From Eonycteris spelaea (taxonomy: Eukaryota; Chordata; Mammalia; Chiroptera; Pteropodidae), in the NCBI GenBank assembly GCA_003508835.1, contig PUFA01000034.1, forward strand, positions 7,652,501 to 7,716,500: DNA of 64,000 nt. The letters are read 5' to 3'. Positions 27,501-40,600 of this stretch are shown one piece after another. Both the position numbers and the translations under genes were made by a program. Position 1 is the stretch's first letter. Every line of letters begins with the position of its first letter. The notes below the pieces were generated by a model. It was given only the letters and a program-made list of their open reading frames with translations. It searched no databases and was not told the origin of the DNA.

Positions 27501-30500
27501 GCCTGAAAGTAAAGCGATTGTATTACATATTAATAATGAATGTCTCTGAGTAGTGCTTTAAGTGGGATAAACCCAAGCATCATCCTTTCTTTTTCAGGAA
27601 GGCTCATAACACTATCATATTTCAACAGACATATTTCAAACTATTACTCTTGTGGATAAACATTCCATTCTCATATGTTCACGGTTGGAATAACTCAGCC
27701 CTCTCATTTTCTTTGTTGTTTCCCCTTTCTTCATATAAGGCACTGCTGCACATAGCTTCTGGTTCCCCTCAGATCCTTTAAGACACCAGCTGAAGGAGTC
27801 AGATAATAGTACGGTCATTCTAGATATGATGTCCCATTGAAGTCGCCTTTTTAAAAAACATCGTTTTCTTCTAATCACCAAAGGCAGTTTTAAAAATGAA
27901 CTTCTGAATTTTAAAACAAAATAGTTGCTCTCTACCTGGAACAATATACTGAGTAGCCCTCACCTAAACAGATTTAATTCAACCCAGATTTTCCCCAGGG
28001 AGCGCAGCAGCTCCAGGATTGTGGAGAAAACGAAAAAACTAGTGGTGTGGGAACGGGGAAATGTGGCGGGGGACAGTCTACAGATTTGGGAGGTCCCTGC
28101 GAAAAGAAATCTAAACTATCTGAACTCAGTGTATGTTGAGGAGAGAGAAATGTGCAGGAGAGGAGGAGAAAGAAAAGCGAAATGACATCTTGAAAGTCAA
28201 CAAGAAACAAGAAACAAAAAAAATAAACAATTTTTGACTTGTTGAACCATTAGCAAGAAAAACGGCAGAAAACCTGATCGAGAAGAGGAAGTGGAGTTAG
28301 GAGGTATAGGGGAAAGACAGGGCTTCCAGGGAATGGCAGCACAGCAGTGACACACAAGACGGACATTTGGCCAACCTTCAGGCGATCGTTCCAATGGAAA
28401 AAGTAATCAACCGCCATTAATACTCATGCAAACCAGACTGCCTACTGGTGGTTTCTCCAATCAGTACCTAGGATACTGTCCATAGAGCAGGTGGAAACTA
28501 ATCAGGCTACTTTCCAACTAGATTTTAATGCAGATGTTTGCTCTTCCCTTCTTTTGGTCTTGGTTGTTCCAGGCTGTGGTAAGTTCTCTCTCTCTCTCTC
28601 CCATTTGCATGCTCTACTAATCCTTACACGTCCTTGTGTATGGTTTTACTGAATTTTAACATTTTTGTGCAAATCCGCATTTGGTACAAAGGTGAGATAA
28701 TCCTGCTTCCATTCATCCTGCATTTCTTGAACTAAATCGTGTTTACTCCAGTTATCTGAATTACAAAAATGTATCCTTGATTTTTCATATATAGTCTATT
28801 TCTATACAACACTAGGTGTAGTCTGAAAACCTACACACACACACATAGAGAGAGATAAATATGGGCACCACATATTTGAAATATATTTCTAGGAGACTCA
28901 GGATTGGAAATGTCAGGCCACTGAGATTTGCAGCTGATTGAGAAAAACACAGAGTTAAGGATTTCAAAAGTTGGAGTGGTGGCCATTAATGGGGACCTTC
29001 TAGATGAGTATCGTGGGGGAGCAGGGCTCTCTGTTGTGGTGGCTCCGAGCAGTCTCAGAGGTGACGACGCTAATGCCAACTACAAAAGGTGGACAGTGAA
29101 CTAAACCTTTACTCAATTGGTCAAGTTCTCTGAGATGCAGAAAGAAGCAATGTCACAAATTTGGAAGACAAGCAAAGACAAAAATAATGTGCCAGTACTA
29201 GAGCTCTGTGACACCATTTTCTCAGTGTTATTTTGAACCATATGAAATTGCCCATATTAAACTATTTTTTAACTGGAAAAAAAATGGCAACTTCATGCAA
29301 TTCAACATAATTATTGTTGATTAAACTGAAAAGAGAAATTCTTTCAATATCCACACCTTGTCCATATTCAACTCTGTTTGTCTATGCAGTACATACTTTT
29401 TTGTAATTCTTTAAGTCCCTTCCCACATCCATACCATATTTTCTACCTTCACTTATAAATTTGGGGTTGTGGGTCCTTAACTCACCTACTAAATGAATAC
29501 TTGAACACCCCTATACTAAATAGACTGAGGGGGCAATGGGGAAGGTTGGGGAGAGCAACTTTCAAATGACTTAACTTTGTTCTTTTCACAGATTCCTCAA
29601 TAGAGAGCTGGTTGTTTTTAATACTGCCAGTATTCTCAATTGTCTTTTATTAAAAATTTCAACCTGAGCTTAAAAGGCAAAGTGTTCTGTTAAATCTGCA
29701 GATGAGAGTGTGGACTTAAGCTCAAATCCTAGCCACCTTTGAACAAGGAGAACCAATGAAGGTCGTCCCGATAAGCAGCAATTTAGAATCTTGATTGTTA
29801 TTGTTCAAATACCTGTCCCAAGCCACCAAATGGAAAGTGGGAGCTTTTATGTTGAGCAGGGGCAGACAGTGCGTCTCACTTCACACTTGATGATAAAAAA
29901 AAATCAAATAGATTTGGACGTTTCCCCGGGTGTTGCAGAATAAAAGCTCCAAAGATCTAAGATAAAGTCTTGACTAAATTATTAGCATAATCTCTATAAT
30001 CAAAAATATTTTTTATGATTATTCTTTACGTTCCTGTAAAATTCACCTTTTAGTATCCAGATTGACATGTCTTGCAATTGTATTACAAAGATTTTAAGAA
30101 TATCATATGCAATAGGCTCTCCGACCCCCACAAAGGCCTTTGGATTAATCTTCTAGGGTCCCAGGTAGACGGTGCTTTTATTTTATAGTCTTGAGGAGAG
30201 CAGTTAATACTATGTCTTCGATGAGCCACACACTAGAAAACAAGTTGGAACTTTAAAAACGCAAGCCTTGCATAGCATGAATTTTCTAATGCAGCCACTG
30301 GCATCATCATTGCCTATGGAAATTTTACACAGAACAGCCTATATAAAGCATCCCCAAAGTGCCCATGAAGTATTCATTTCCAGAGTAACGAAACAGCAGT
30401 AGTGATCAAACATCAGCTGTAATCGATGAAGCCTTTAGGCTCTGATATTAAGCGTGAATGTAAGCAAGGACATGTGCATAGCATAACTTAAAACAGCAGA

Positions 30501-31587
30501 TGCCCCTGGAACAAATTAAGTGAAAGGCCTGGGAGAATTTTATTTTATTCACCAAAAGATGTAGGTTGATTCTCACTCATGTCTACATGTCTAGATGCAT
30601 CAGAATCTTAATAGAAAGCAGATTGGGGAAAGGAGGAAAAGTGAATGTATAGTTTGTAAAGCCACTACACACACACACACACACACAACACACACACACA
30701 CGTGTAACTGAGTTCGTATTTATATGGAACCATTTCTCTGCATTCTTATAGCCTTTCTTCTCTTAGCATTTAGCCTATTATTAATGTTTTCTGACCCATC
30801 TTTTATATACTAGATTCTGTTTCAATACATTCCTTTGTTTGTGACCTCTGAATCAATTGCATATAAAAGCAGGAGCATTTGTATTTGACTTCCCAGTAAT
30901 GATCCAGGGGCACTGCAAGATTCTGAAGTGCCTGCAAAAACATCTAAGGAGGAGTCGATGACTTTAGTTGTCAGTTTAGTAAAGTCATTTTTATCAGAAT
31001 CCACTGAAGTTTCATAATCCATGCATGTGAACTCTACTAACTCAAAGTCCTCGTTTCACTAGAATACGTGCTCTTTCCTAACCACGATGGATCAGGGTGT
31101 TTATTGCATTGTAAAATGGCATTTTTAAAAACCAAACTAACAAGGGAAATGCAGAGGTTACATTTCCTGTTGCCTTGAAACAATCTGCTCATCACCTTGG
31201 CAATAAAACAAAAGAGAAACTGCCCCTGGGTTTTCATCACCTTGTGTCCCTATTTATAAACCATTTATTTCATAGACGGAGCTGAAATTGAAATCTTCTT
31301 TAAGATAGTGTCCTATAGCTCAGTGGGCTTGGCTTTGATGGTTTCCGTGGATAAAAGGTGAATTTGCATTTCACACATTTTCAGAGCTGCCATTTCTCTG
31401 GCTCCAACAGCTCTTTCACAGTCCCTGGCAGACAGCAAACTAAATACTTTATTCTACTACAGCTCCTTTATACTGGTTTTATAAAATATTCTCAGTAGGT
31501 TAAGTCTCCACGCTCATTAGATGATAGATATATGGTAGGTAGGTAGGTAGGTAGGTAGGTAGGTAGGTAGATAAGTAGGTAAGTAGG

Positions 31588-31623
<36 letters not shown>

Positions 31624-34600
31624 TATAGATAGCTAGATAGATGATAGACAGATAGATAGATAGTCTTGAATCTATTTTCTTCTGATCAATTACTTACCAA
31701 AATGTCAAAATGAGCATTAGTAGACTTTTATGAAAAGGGAAGTATAATTTCTGTACAAGAGAAAATGAAGATATGTCTTTTTAAGCCCTTGAAACTCAGT
31801 TAAGCTATTTCCCTGCATCGGAGCCAGAACTCGACTTGCTTTACTGACACAGAATTTTCTTCTTTATCATTGTCATCGTCCGCATCCTCCTCATCATAGC
31901 TAACACTCACCAAAGGCCCATTGTGTGCCAGGCACTGTCTTTGGGGCCTCCCAATAAATTTCTGAGTCTATACTCTTTCCTATCCTCCAGACCAAGGAGT
32001 ATGGATGAAAGTTACAGGTCATGCAAAAGGTCAGAGTAATGACAGTAAAATCTCGCTTCCCACTCTCCTTTTCTGCTAACTCTGGATTCAGAAAGGTATT
32101 AGGGAAAAAACTTCACAGAGAAAATGTCTCTTTGTGCTTGTTTTAACACCACGATGGGAAAATCTTTTCCTGGGACTTGGAGACATTTTTTCACTGAAAT
32201 GGAAGTTATAAATATTGTTTTAGCTATTGCCCGGGGTGGTTGGGGGGATTCTGGTTGATGGTCTCTGAAGTCTTATTTCTCTGATGTGTCAGTCTGTCAA
32301 TTTTAGCTACTAACTTCTGACCTTGAATAAGACAGAACTCCACAAAGACAGCAACAGAAAAAACAGTGCAGACTGGAAGTCACGAGGGAATGAGGCCAGG
32401 CCCCCACCACCCCTACATAGTCTACAAGAACAACAAGGAGCTGCTTCACAAGCTTTCAACGTCATACGTCACTTTCTTTGTTTTATTGTTTTGTTTTGTT
32501 TTGTTTAACAGGTTAGGGTCAAGGTACCCATAATCAGCTGTGTTTAGTCTTGAACATTTCTCAAAGAAATTGTTAGTAAAAGCAGTGTTATTAATCACAG
32601 TGGAATCACTTCCAGTTATACCTGGTGCAAATATATCTTTTTGAGATGTACGCCCACTGGAACTATTTCATCCATCTGTTTATTATTTAATAAATGTAGA
32701 GCGACGTCCCCCTACAAACCAGGCATTGTGCTAAACACTAGACGTACAATGTTAAACAAGACACTTTCTTGACTTGAAAAAAAAAATCGAAGCCATTTTG
32801 GGAGATACCCAAGAAAACAGGCAATTAATTACCTGCTTGACAAGAACTGTGCTGGCCAAAGTGCCTTTGTTCCTTGGCTTCTGCAAATGTGCAGTTACAG
32901 CCCATTTATGATACAAAGGACACTGTTCATGATGGTACCAGGGTGACAGTGCTTCCCAGGTGTAAAGATGCAGATGTAAAGATGCAGATGTGAATTTCAT
33001 CATTATTCTTAGGTCACCTCACATTAGCCACGAAAATCCAGCATGGTGACATTTGATCCATGGTTTTTACATATAGTAAATATTACTTAAATAGTCAAAG
33101 ATAATATTTTTTTAAAAAGTAAAGATCGCAAAGATTCTTTGTGATCTCCAGTATCTTTACCTAGCCCTCCAAAGCATTTTCCTTGAGGTAAATTCTGTAG
33201 CTAGAAGAAAGCAGATCCCTTGAGTTCTTAACTCCAGATAACCTAATATTTTGAGGCTACATGTGTCCCACAAGAAAAATGCTCTGTGTCTCTTCAAAGA
33301 GAAGGAAGTATAAAGACTTAGCTATCCACAGGTGATGGACTCTTTCCTTCCCCTGTTTCAAACTAGACAAATAAATTAATAGAAGCTAAAATCAACTTGC
33401 TCCTGTGGCATATAAGTGATGGCATGGTTACTTTATTGTTTTCAATTCTGTTAGGTCTAGCTTTGCAAGGATGTAAAAGATCTACTAGTAAATTAAATAA
33501 TCAATTTGCATTTAACAAATTTGCATCAGGCCCTTAACAATAATAATGTAAAGTTGTTTTAAAAATAACAGTGCTTAGGAGCATACCCTGTGTAATTTCT
33601 GTGATAACCATACAAGTGTTGTGGTTTTTCATCTAAGACAATGTAGGTTGCATATCAACTCATTTAGATCCCTTCACATGTCCTTCAGTGTTTCCTATGC
33701 TAGCTTCAAAGACTGTTAGAAGACCTTGTTAAAAATGATACAGCTCTTTGAAAAATGCCAAAAATTCTCCAGACTCCATGTTCTACCCCAGGCTGCCACA
33801 TGAGGGCATTCTTCCCCCAAAATATATGCAAGCAGGTATTACCATTGATTTCTACAAATAGAGAAAATATGTATGAGATATCTCATGATGTTCTTTGGCC
33901 TGGCTAGGGAGTGTTTCCATGTAGCTGATTCTAACATGATATTTTGTTTTCTTCACTTGATTTTTCTCTGATTTAGATTTTATAAGGTACTAATCAATGG
34001 CTTGGATGACAACCAAAACTTGGATTTTGTTTTGCTCTGTGATATGCAATTGGAGTTTTCTAATAACATTGGTGGTTCTTTATGTGTCTTTCATAGGGTT
34101 TTTTTGAAGAAGAAGAAGGTAAAGAGTATATTTATAAAGAGCCTAAGCTGACAGGTCTCTCTGAGATTTCCCAAAGACTCCTCAAGCTCTACGCAGATAA
34201 ATTCGGAGCAGACAATGTGAAGATAATCCAGGATTCCAACAAGGTAGAGGAATTTACATAAAAGTGAAGCATTAATTTTAATTAAAAAAATTTCAACTAC
34301 ATTTATTAAAGTTTTTTATTTTTTATAAAAAACTGCCTAAACTGCCTAAATTATTTGGGCTGTTTTGCCTGTTTGTTTATTGGTTGATTGATTGGTGATT
34401 TTTTTTTTTGTCAAAAACATTATTATACCTGTTTCTTTGAATAACCCTGAGGCAATCACTGAAACAACTCGCTAAATTCTGCCTTTTTCCCAGAGGTAAT
34501 TTGCAAATATGCACTTGTATAACAAAGAGTTAAAGTGATTGGGCCCAATGGTGGACTTGGAGGAAAAACAAAAAGTATTTGTTCTGTCATGGAGGTCTTC

Positions 34601-37600
34601 CTGGGTCTTGAAATCTACCCGCTGTGTTACTAGCAGAGTTGCTGGTGACATTGTATTAACCTATGAACATCTAACTAACCTTCTCATGCTCCAGAAAAAA
34701 AGGCTTACAACCTCTGATTAGATTGCCCAGAATCCTCTAATATGCCTTCTTTCCTTTAGCCAGCCTCTGTTCAGCACCTACTGCATGTCAGGCCCAGAAT
34801 TAGGAGCTGGGGCTCAAAGATTCTCTTCCATCCAGAGCTCACAGCTCACTTGGGGCTAAGGAGAGACGGTTGTGTGTGAAGAGCTAATTAAATAGAGTAC
34901 AATGAAGTACCACGGGAGATACAGTGCAAGTCATACAGGGAAAACTCAGGGCAGCAGCTCCGACCAGCTCATTCTTGGTTGGGCAGTGCTTCACAGAGGA
35001 GGTGATGTCTGAGCTGGAAATTGCAGGGTGAGAAGGTGTTTGTTGGAAGCAAAGGGCGTTCTGAGTGGCCCAGCACATGGATAACAGGGAGGGATGGAAG
35101 CGGGTGGTGTGTTTAGGGAATGGCAGGTCTTTGAAACACAGGTTGGATAGAGGGCTGTGGCAGAAGATGGGGCTGGAGAAACCGGTTCGCACTCGACTGT
35201 GTAGGCCTCTGCTGGGTCACAGAAGAGGTCTTTTCTGCCCTGTCTTCTTTTAAAGAAGCTGGTATTTGAGGCGTCTGTCCCATGAGATCACTGGGTCTGG
35301 GTAGGAGTTGTTACAAACGTGTCATCATTCCCCTCCTAAGACTGAAAGGTGTAATCGCCTTCCCCATAAACAAGGACAGAGCTACAACTGTTGTCACGGT
35401 GACATTCCTGAGTAGAAAGTATAGAGTTCCAAGCAGAATAGAGAAAAATGCCCAATTTGGTGTCAGAACGGTAGGAGTCTTCATCACACCCTGCCACCGC
35501 TCATCAGCTGGTGACTCATCTTGGAGAAATTGGGTGCCCACTCTGATCCTCCATTTTTTATCTGTTAAGATGGTTGCAATTATACTCATCTTACAATGTG
35601 AATTATTAGTAGTATTACAAATAAGTTCATGAGCTTCCGCAAATCTCTGGAATTGATTAAACAGTGGATGAGTAAACGGATGGAAAATAATTGGAATAAG
35701 TTTTCAATTTTTCCAAGGAATGATTAGAAAAGAGGCTGAGAATCATCTTCCGAACTTGAAGAAAACAAGAGCAATTCTCTGGCATTTTTTTGTTATTGTT
35801 GAGGCCTCCACGCCATCTTTCTTGTTATTTCTCAAGCCTGTTCACCAAAGCAAAGTTGTAAATAAATTACGTATATTAATTTATTTCAGAAAATAAAAGG
35901 AATTAGAGAAATTGAAAATAAAAACATTTGCAATCACATGATAAGCTAATGAGTTTTTCTGCTAACCAGACCAGGAACTTCCTTCCATATTAGAATCCTG
36001 GAGTGGATGGCCTCAGGCTACGTTCCTGGCTGAAAAGTAGAGGAACAAAGAGATATAATTCCACTCTCAAGAAGCTCGTATTTCAGACAAAAATGTGGAT
36101 ATTCATTACAGAGGAAAAAGAAAATAAAGGATTAAATAATGTGCCTCAGCTACTTAGGTGGCTGGCTTCAGTCCCATCTCTACCTCCATCTGGCTCCTTG
36201 ACCACAGTCCAGTTACTCTTTCTGTGGTCCCGCCCAGCTCCAAATGACATGATTGTCCATTTTCTATAAGGGGGAGGGACAGCCCCCTCAGGAGGCCAGG
36301 TGGGAAAGTGCGGAGCTGCTGCCTACCTTTCAGGAGCCCCTCAGGGCTCACCTGTCTCTCTCATCATAATGTGTTCACACAGGTAAACCCGAAGGACTTG
36401 GACCCCAAATATGCCTACATCCAGGTGACCTACGTCACGCCATTCTTTGAGGAAAAGGAAATAGAGGACCGGAAGACGGATTTCGAAATGCACCACAACA
36501 TCAAGCGCTTTGTCTTCGAGACGCCCTTCACGCTGTCGGGCAAGAAGCACGGTGGCGTGGAGGAGCAGTGCAAGCGGCGGACGGTGCTGACCAGTAGGTG
36601 CAGCGGGGCGCAAGCTCCGGTTCTCATGCAGGTCTCTCTTTTGGGGCTCGATTAGTGAAAATCAAGACATTTCGACCTCGCAGACCAGTTCCTAAAATGT
36701 GCTAACTTGGAAATGTTTGCCAGGAAGGGCACACTTCCCCTTCTTTATCCTCTGTAAGAGGAAGGCCCTTGAGAAGTCAACCGGAAGACAAGTTATCACT
36801 GGAGTCACTTTACACACCTCTTCCCATTAAATCCTGCAGTCGCGGGGGTCACGGTGTCTGTCCTGAGAAAGGCACTCTCAGCTCACCTCTCCTCTCTCTC
36901 TGCATCGACCCTCCCTTAATATCAGCTTTAGCAACTCTCAGAATTGATCCAAACCATTCCGGTTCCTCGTCTGGAAAACAAACACAGATCCCCGGCTTTC
37001 TCTCTAGTACCATCTGGATCCATCCTGTGAGTTAGTTGTCCTTCTGTTCAGTCAACATGGAATGGAGGCTAACTAGGTGCCAAGCACTGTTCTGGCGATT
37101 CAAATAAATAAAACCCGATTCTGGCCTCGAGGTTCTCGTAGCCCATTAGGAAAAATAGTCAAGTAGAGCAAGAATTTCAGGTGAGCACAGTAGGGGAAGC
37201 GAAGTGGGGACCCAGGAGAGGGACTTCTAAGGCAGAGAGGGGGAAAGATGAACGAAGACATCTGGACAAATGAGATCGAAGCTGTGTGAGGGGGGAAGGT
37301 TCCTGGATTATGCAATAGATAGAGAAAGAACAGGGACATCCAAACTAGGAAAAACATTCACCTTCAGTAAACTTTCTAAAGATTTGGTAAATACATACAT
37401 ACGTACATACATACATACATACATACATACATACATACATACATACAATTTTTAAAAAGCTCAAATAATGCTATTATCATATATGCTATTCAGCATACGT
37501 TTAAGCATTCTTTACTGCGGTTTAGTGTAGATTTTATTTAAATTACAAGTCGTGATGGAAGCTATAACCTTCCCAGTGTCCAGAGAGTCCAAACAAAGGC

Positions 37601-40600
37601 CCCGAGAGTGAGGACATGGCTAGTGACACGTGGAGGAGCACGCCAGGCAAAAGCAGCAGGGGCAACAGTTAAGAGGTGTGAGCGTACATGGCACATGGGA
37701 CAAAAAAAAAAAATCACTCACAGACACAAAAACATGCGGGGAGGAAGGTGCCGTGTGTGTGAGGAGGAAATACAGATCGTATTTCCCTCTTCAGGGGGAC
37801 TCCTGAGTCTTCCCTCGCCCTCTCACCCTTTCGATTTTCTCGTCCTGTTCTTGTGCAGCAAGTCACCTGTTCCCCTACGTGAAGAAGAGAATACAGGTCA
37901 TAAGCCAGTCGAGCACAGAACTGAACCCTATTGAAGTGGCGATTGATGAGATGTCCAAGAAAGTTTCTGAGCTTAATCAGCTCTGCACAATGGAGGAAGT
38001 GGACATGATCAGACTGCAGCTCAAACTCCAAGGAAGTGTCAGCGTGAAGGTAAGCGCTGCCCAGAGTCGGGACGCGCGTGCATAACGTGCCCTTGAGATT
38101 TTTTGGCAAATGGTATGAGATTTTTTTTCCGTTTGCGATAGCATCTAACACTTTATCTGAGTCTTGAAGATTTAGTTTCATTGTAAATGCACATAGAGGG
38201 TGCCAAACACCTGGAGATACGCCTTTCTCAAGTTTAGCTGAAATAAAATTTCTTCTTCCTCAACCCTCCTTTCCCATCTCGTCGGGATAAACTATGTCCT
38301 ATATTCTAAAGTCTAACGACTAACTATGAATGAATAAACATGGCTTGCTTGTAAATATCTATCACTAAGAGCCTTACACAATTGTTCAAAACAAGTTTTC
38401 TTGAAAAATGTTTATTAGTTTATAAAATGTGCACCAATATTTATCTGCCGAGGTCCTGATAGGAAACAGATGGGCTTCTCATAGTAGGCAATTAAAGAAA
38501 ATACAAAAGTAAAAAAATAAAAATTAAACTATTTTCAAAAGTATAAGCAGTATTTAGAAAAACCAACAGAGGTGAGCCCATGTGGCCGTCAAGACTGAAG
38601 GCCGTTACCCTTCCTCTGCCTAAAGACTTGGGGGAAACAAGGATCATTGGGAGCAGAGAGAGCTGGGAGAGCCAGCCGAAGACAGACAGACAGACAGACA
38701 GACAGACGTGGCCCCTGCTAGCAGACTGCAGGGAGGAAGCCACAGAGCTGAGCACCTTGTCAGGGCTGAGACTAGTGTGATGCGAGTGAGGTACTCGCCT
38801 CAGGCACAAAATTTAAGGGGGCATCCAAAAAAACTCAGCATCAATAAAATAAAATGGTAATGCAGTATTTTTAAAAATCAAAAGTAATACCGAAAATCCG
38901 TAATGAACAAAATGTTAAAATTTTTTAAAAAGGCAGGCCAGTGACAGTGTCACACAGTGCTATATTAGAGCTTAAGACGAAAGGGAAAATCAGAAGTGCT
39001 GATCCTGACAGACCTGGATCTTGTCTTTCCTGTCTGTGGACCCATGGCTGACTCAAGAAAAATAATAAAATTCTAAAAGTCAGAAGGCAAGAGCCATTGT
39101 TATACTCCAGACGGGACAGCACATAGCTAAGCAGGGGAAAGTGGAGATTGATCTGGAGAAGCAAATGAAAACATGGGTACTGTTTACTCATTCTACCGCC
39201 CTGGCCCCGCCTGGTAATCACAGACATCTGAAGGCGGCTCAGATACATGACTAGCTTCCTCCTGTCGTCTTACTGCTCCCAAGCACCACGGTCACATTAA
39301 AAGATTATGAGCGCTAAGGAATACGGACTCCTTTACTGACGTGAGCGTAGTCACGTGCGGGAGCATGAACAAGACCTGGCATTGTGCATTCATTCAGCAA
39401 ATCCGATAAATGCCTCCTTGTGCCAGAATCTAAGCCAGACCGTCAAGTGGACACAGGAGAACGGTAACCCCGGGGTGGGTGCGTGTCATTACCACTGTGA
39501 CATGTCTTTTATTATAGTTATGTGTTTATTCTAATGTTAATTTAAAAATTAGCACATCAAACATTCCATTTCACAGACATTCACTTATAAACCTATTTGA
39601 GTAAATGAAAGGAAGTCTAGTTTTCAAAGATATTTTAAAAATGATAGTTCGAGCAGTATTTGGCTATGGCAGGAATGTGAAATCGTGGGCAAGGAACTGA
39701 AGTTCAGGAAGTTCAGGAAGGATGGCAGCACTGAGCTCAGGGGCATCCTGTGGTGGCTTGTGGACTACATGGGGGACAGATAACAAATGAGTAGACACAG
39801 GGCGATGTGAGAGAATCAGCGTGCCACACGCCTGCTGCACACATGGCCGCTCCTTCCAGCTATGGAGAAGCTGCTCGTGGAGGCAGTGAGACCATCCTCA
39901 GCCACGTCTCTTCTCCCGACAGGTTAATGCTGGACCAATGGCCTACGCGCGAGCTTTTCTTGAAGAAACCAATGCAAAGAAATACCCTGACAACCAAGTA
40001 AAGCTTTTGAAGGAAATCTTCAGGTAAGCGTCTCTTTGTGGGAACGTTCTTCCTTGGGCTCTTTGAGACAGGGAGTCGTGAATCCCCCAGGGAAACTGCC
40101 TGGCCAGCCCCTTTCTGGGTGGGACAGTGCATCAGCAGCCTGACTTTGAGTTGCCACTTTCTGTGGCTGCTTATTAATTTGCTTATTGCTGTCCCGAAGG
40201 CAATTTGCAGATGCGTGCGGGCAGGCTCTGGACGTGAATGAGCGCCTCATCAAGGAGGACCAGCTGGAGTACCAGGAAGAACTGAGGTCCCATTATAAGG
40301 ACATGCTCAGTGAACTCTCTGCAATTATGAATGAGCAGGTGAGGCTTTCCTTGGGGTGGCCCGAGCTGTCCACTCATAGAATGTGTCCATTGTATCCCCA
40401 GTGCCAGAAGGACCAGAAAGAGAGCATCTTTCCTGGCTGCTGAAATCCCTGTACTTTACATGAATGCCATGGTGCTGAGTTCTCCTCTCCCCGTGCACAG
40501 CACCTCCTGCCTCGAGCTCAGGTTGGAGCAAGCGGTGGAGAAAAGGAAGATAAGAACCCAGATGCTTGCTACAGTTTTCAGAGATGTTTATCCAAACCGT

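Larger units (their letters stand above)
26875..34096 (+). other. DOCK10: Intron E23-E24, 7.2 kb
   Basis: The longest intron of the window. It holds several microsatellites, a MIR and an L2 fragment near 31890 and 32670. 27150-30650 and 32780-34080 look single-copy, without a recognisable exon or RNA. I looked for a cassette comparable to the short one I recall in DOCK9 at this junction and did not find a convincing one. Confidence 0.5.
38050..39922 (+). other. DOCK10: Intron E26-E27
   Basis: 1.87 kb. Contains a (GACA)n run and an inverted L2 tail near 39385. The segment 38770-38940 ('gtactcgcctcaggcacaaa' and following) looks like an old, unassigned repeat. No RNA or alternative exon seen. 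Confidence 0.5.

Noticed and set aside
31521..31662. CRISPR-like array
   Set aside because: The repeats are contiguous tetranucleotides without spacers, and the DNA is mammalian.
36308..36655. 115-codon plus-strand ORF as a separate gene
   Set aside because: It is exon E25 extended by chance through both splice sites; the flanking residues do not resemble DOCK proteins.
37714..38181. 155-codon ORF on the minus strand
   Set aside because: It overlaps DOCK10 exon E26 in antisense and crosses its acceptor; no domain is recognisable. It is a shadow of the coding exon.
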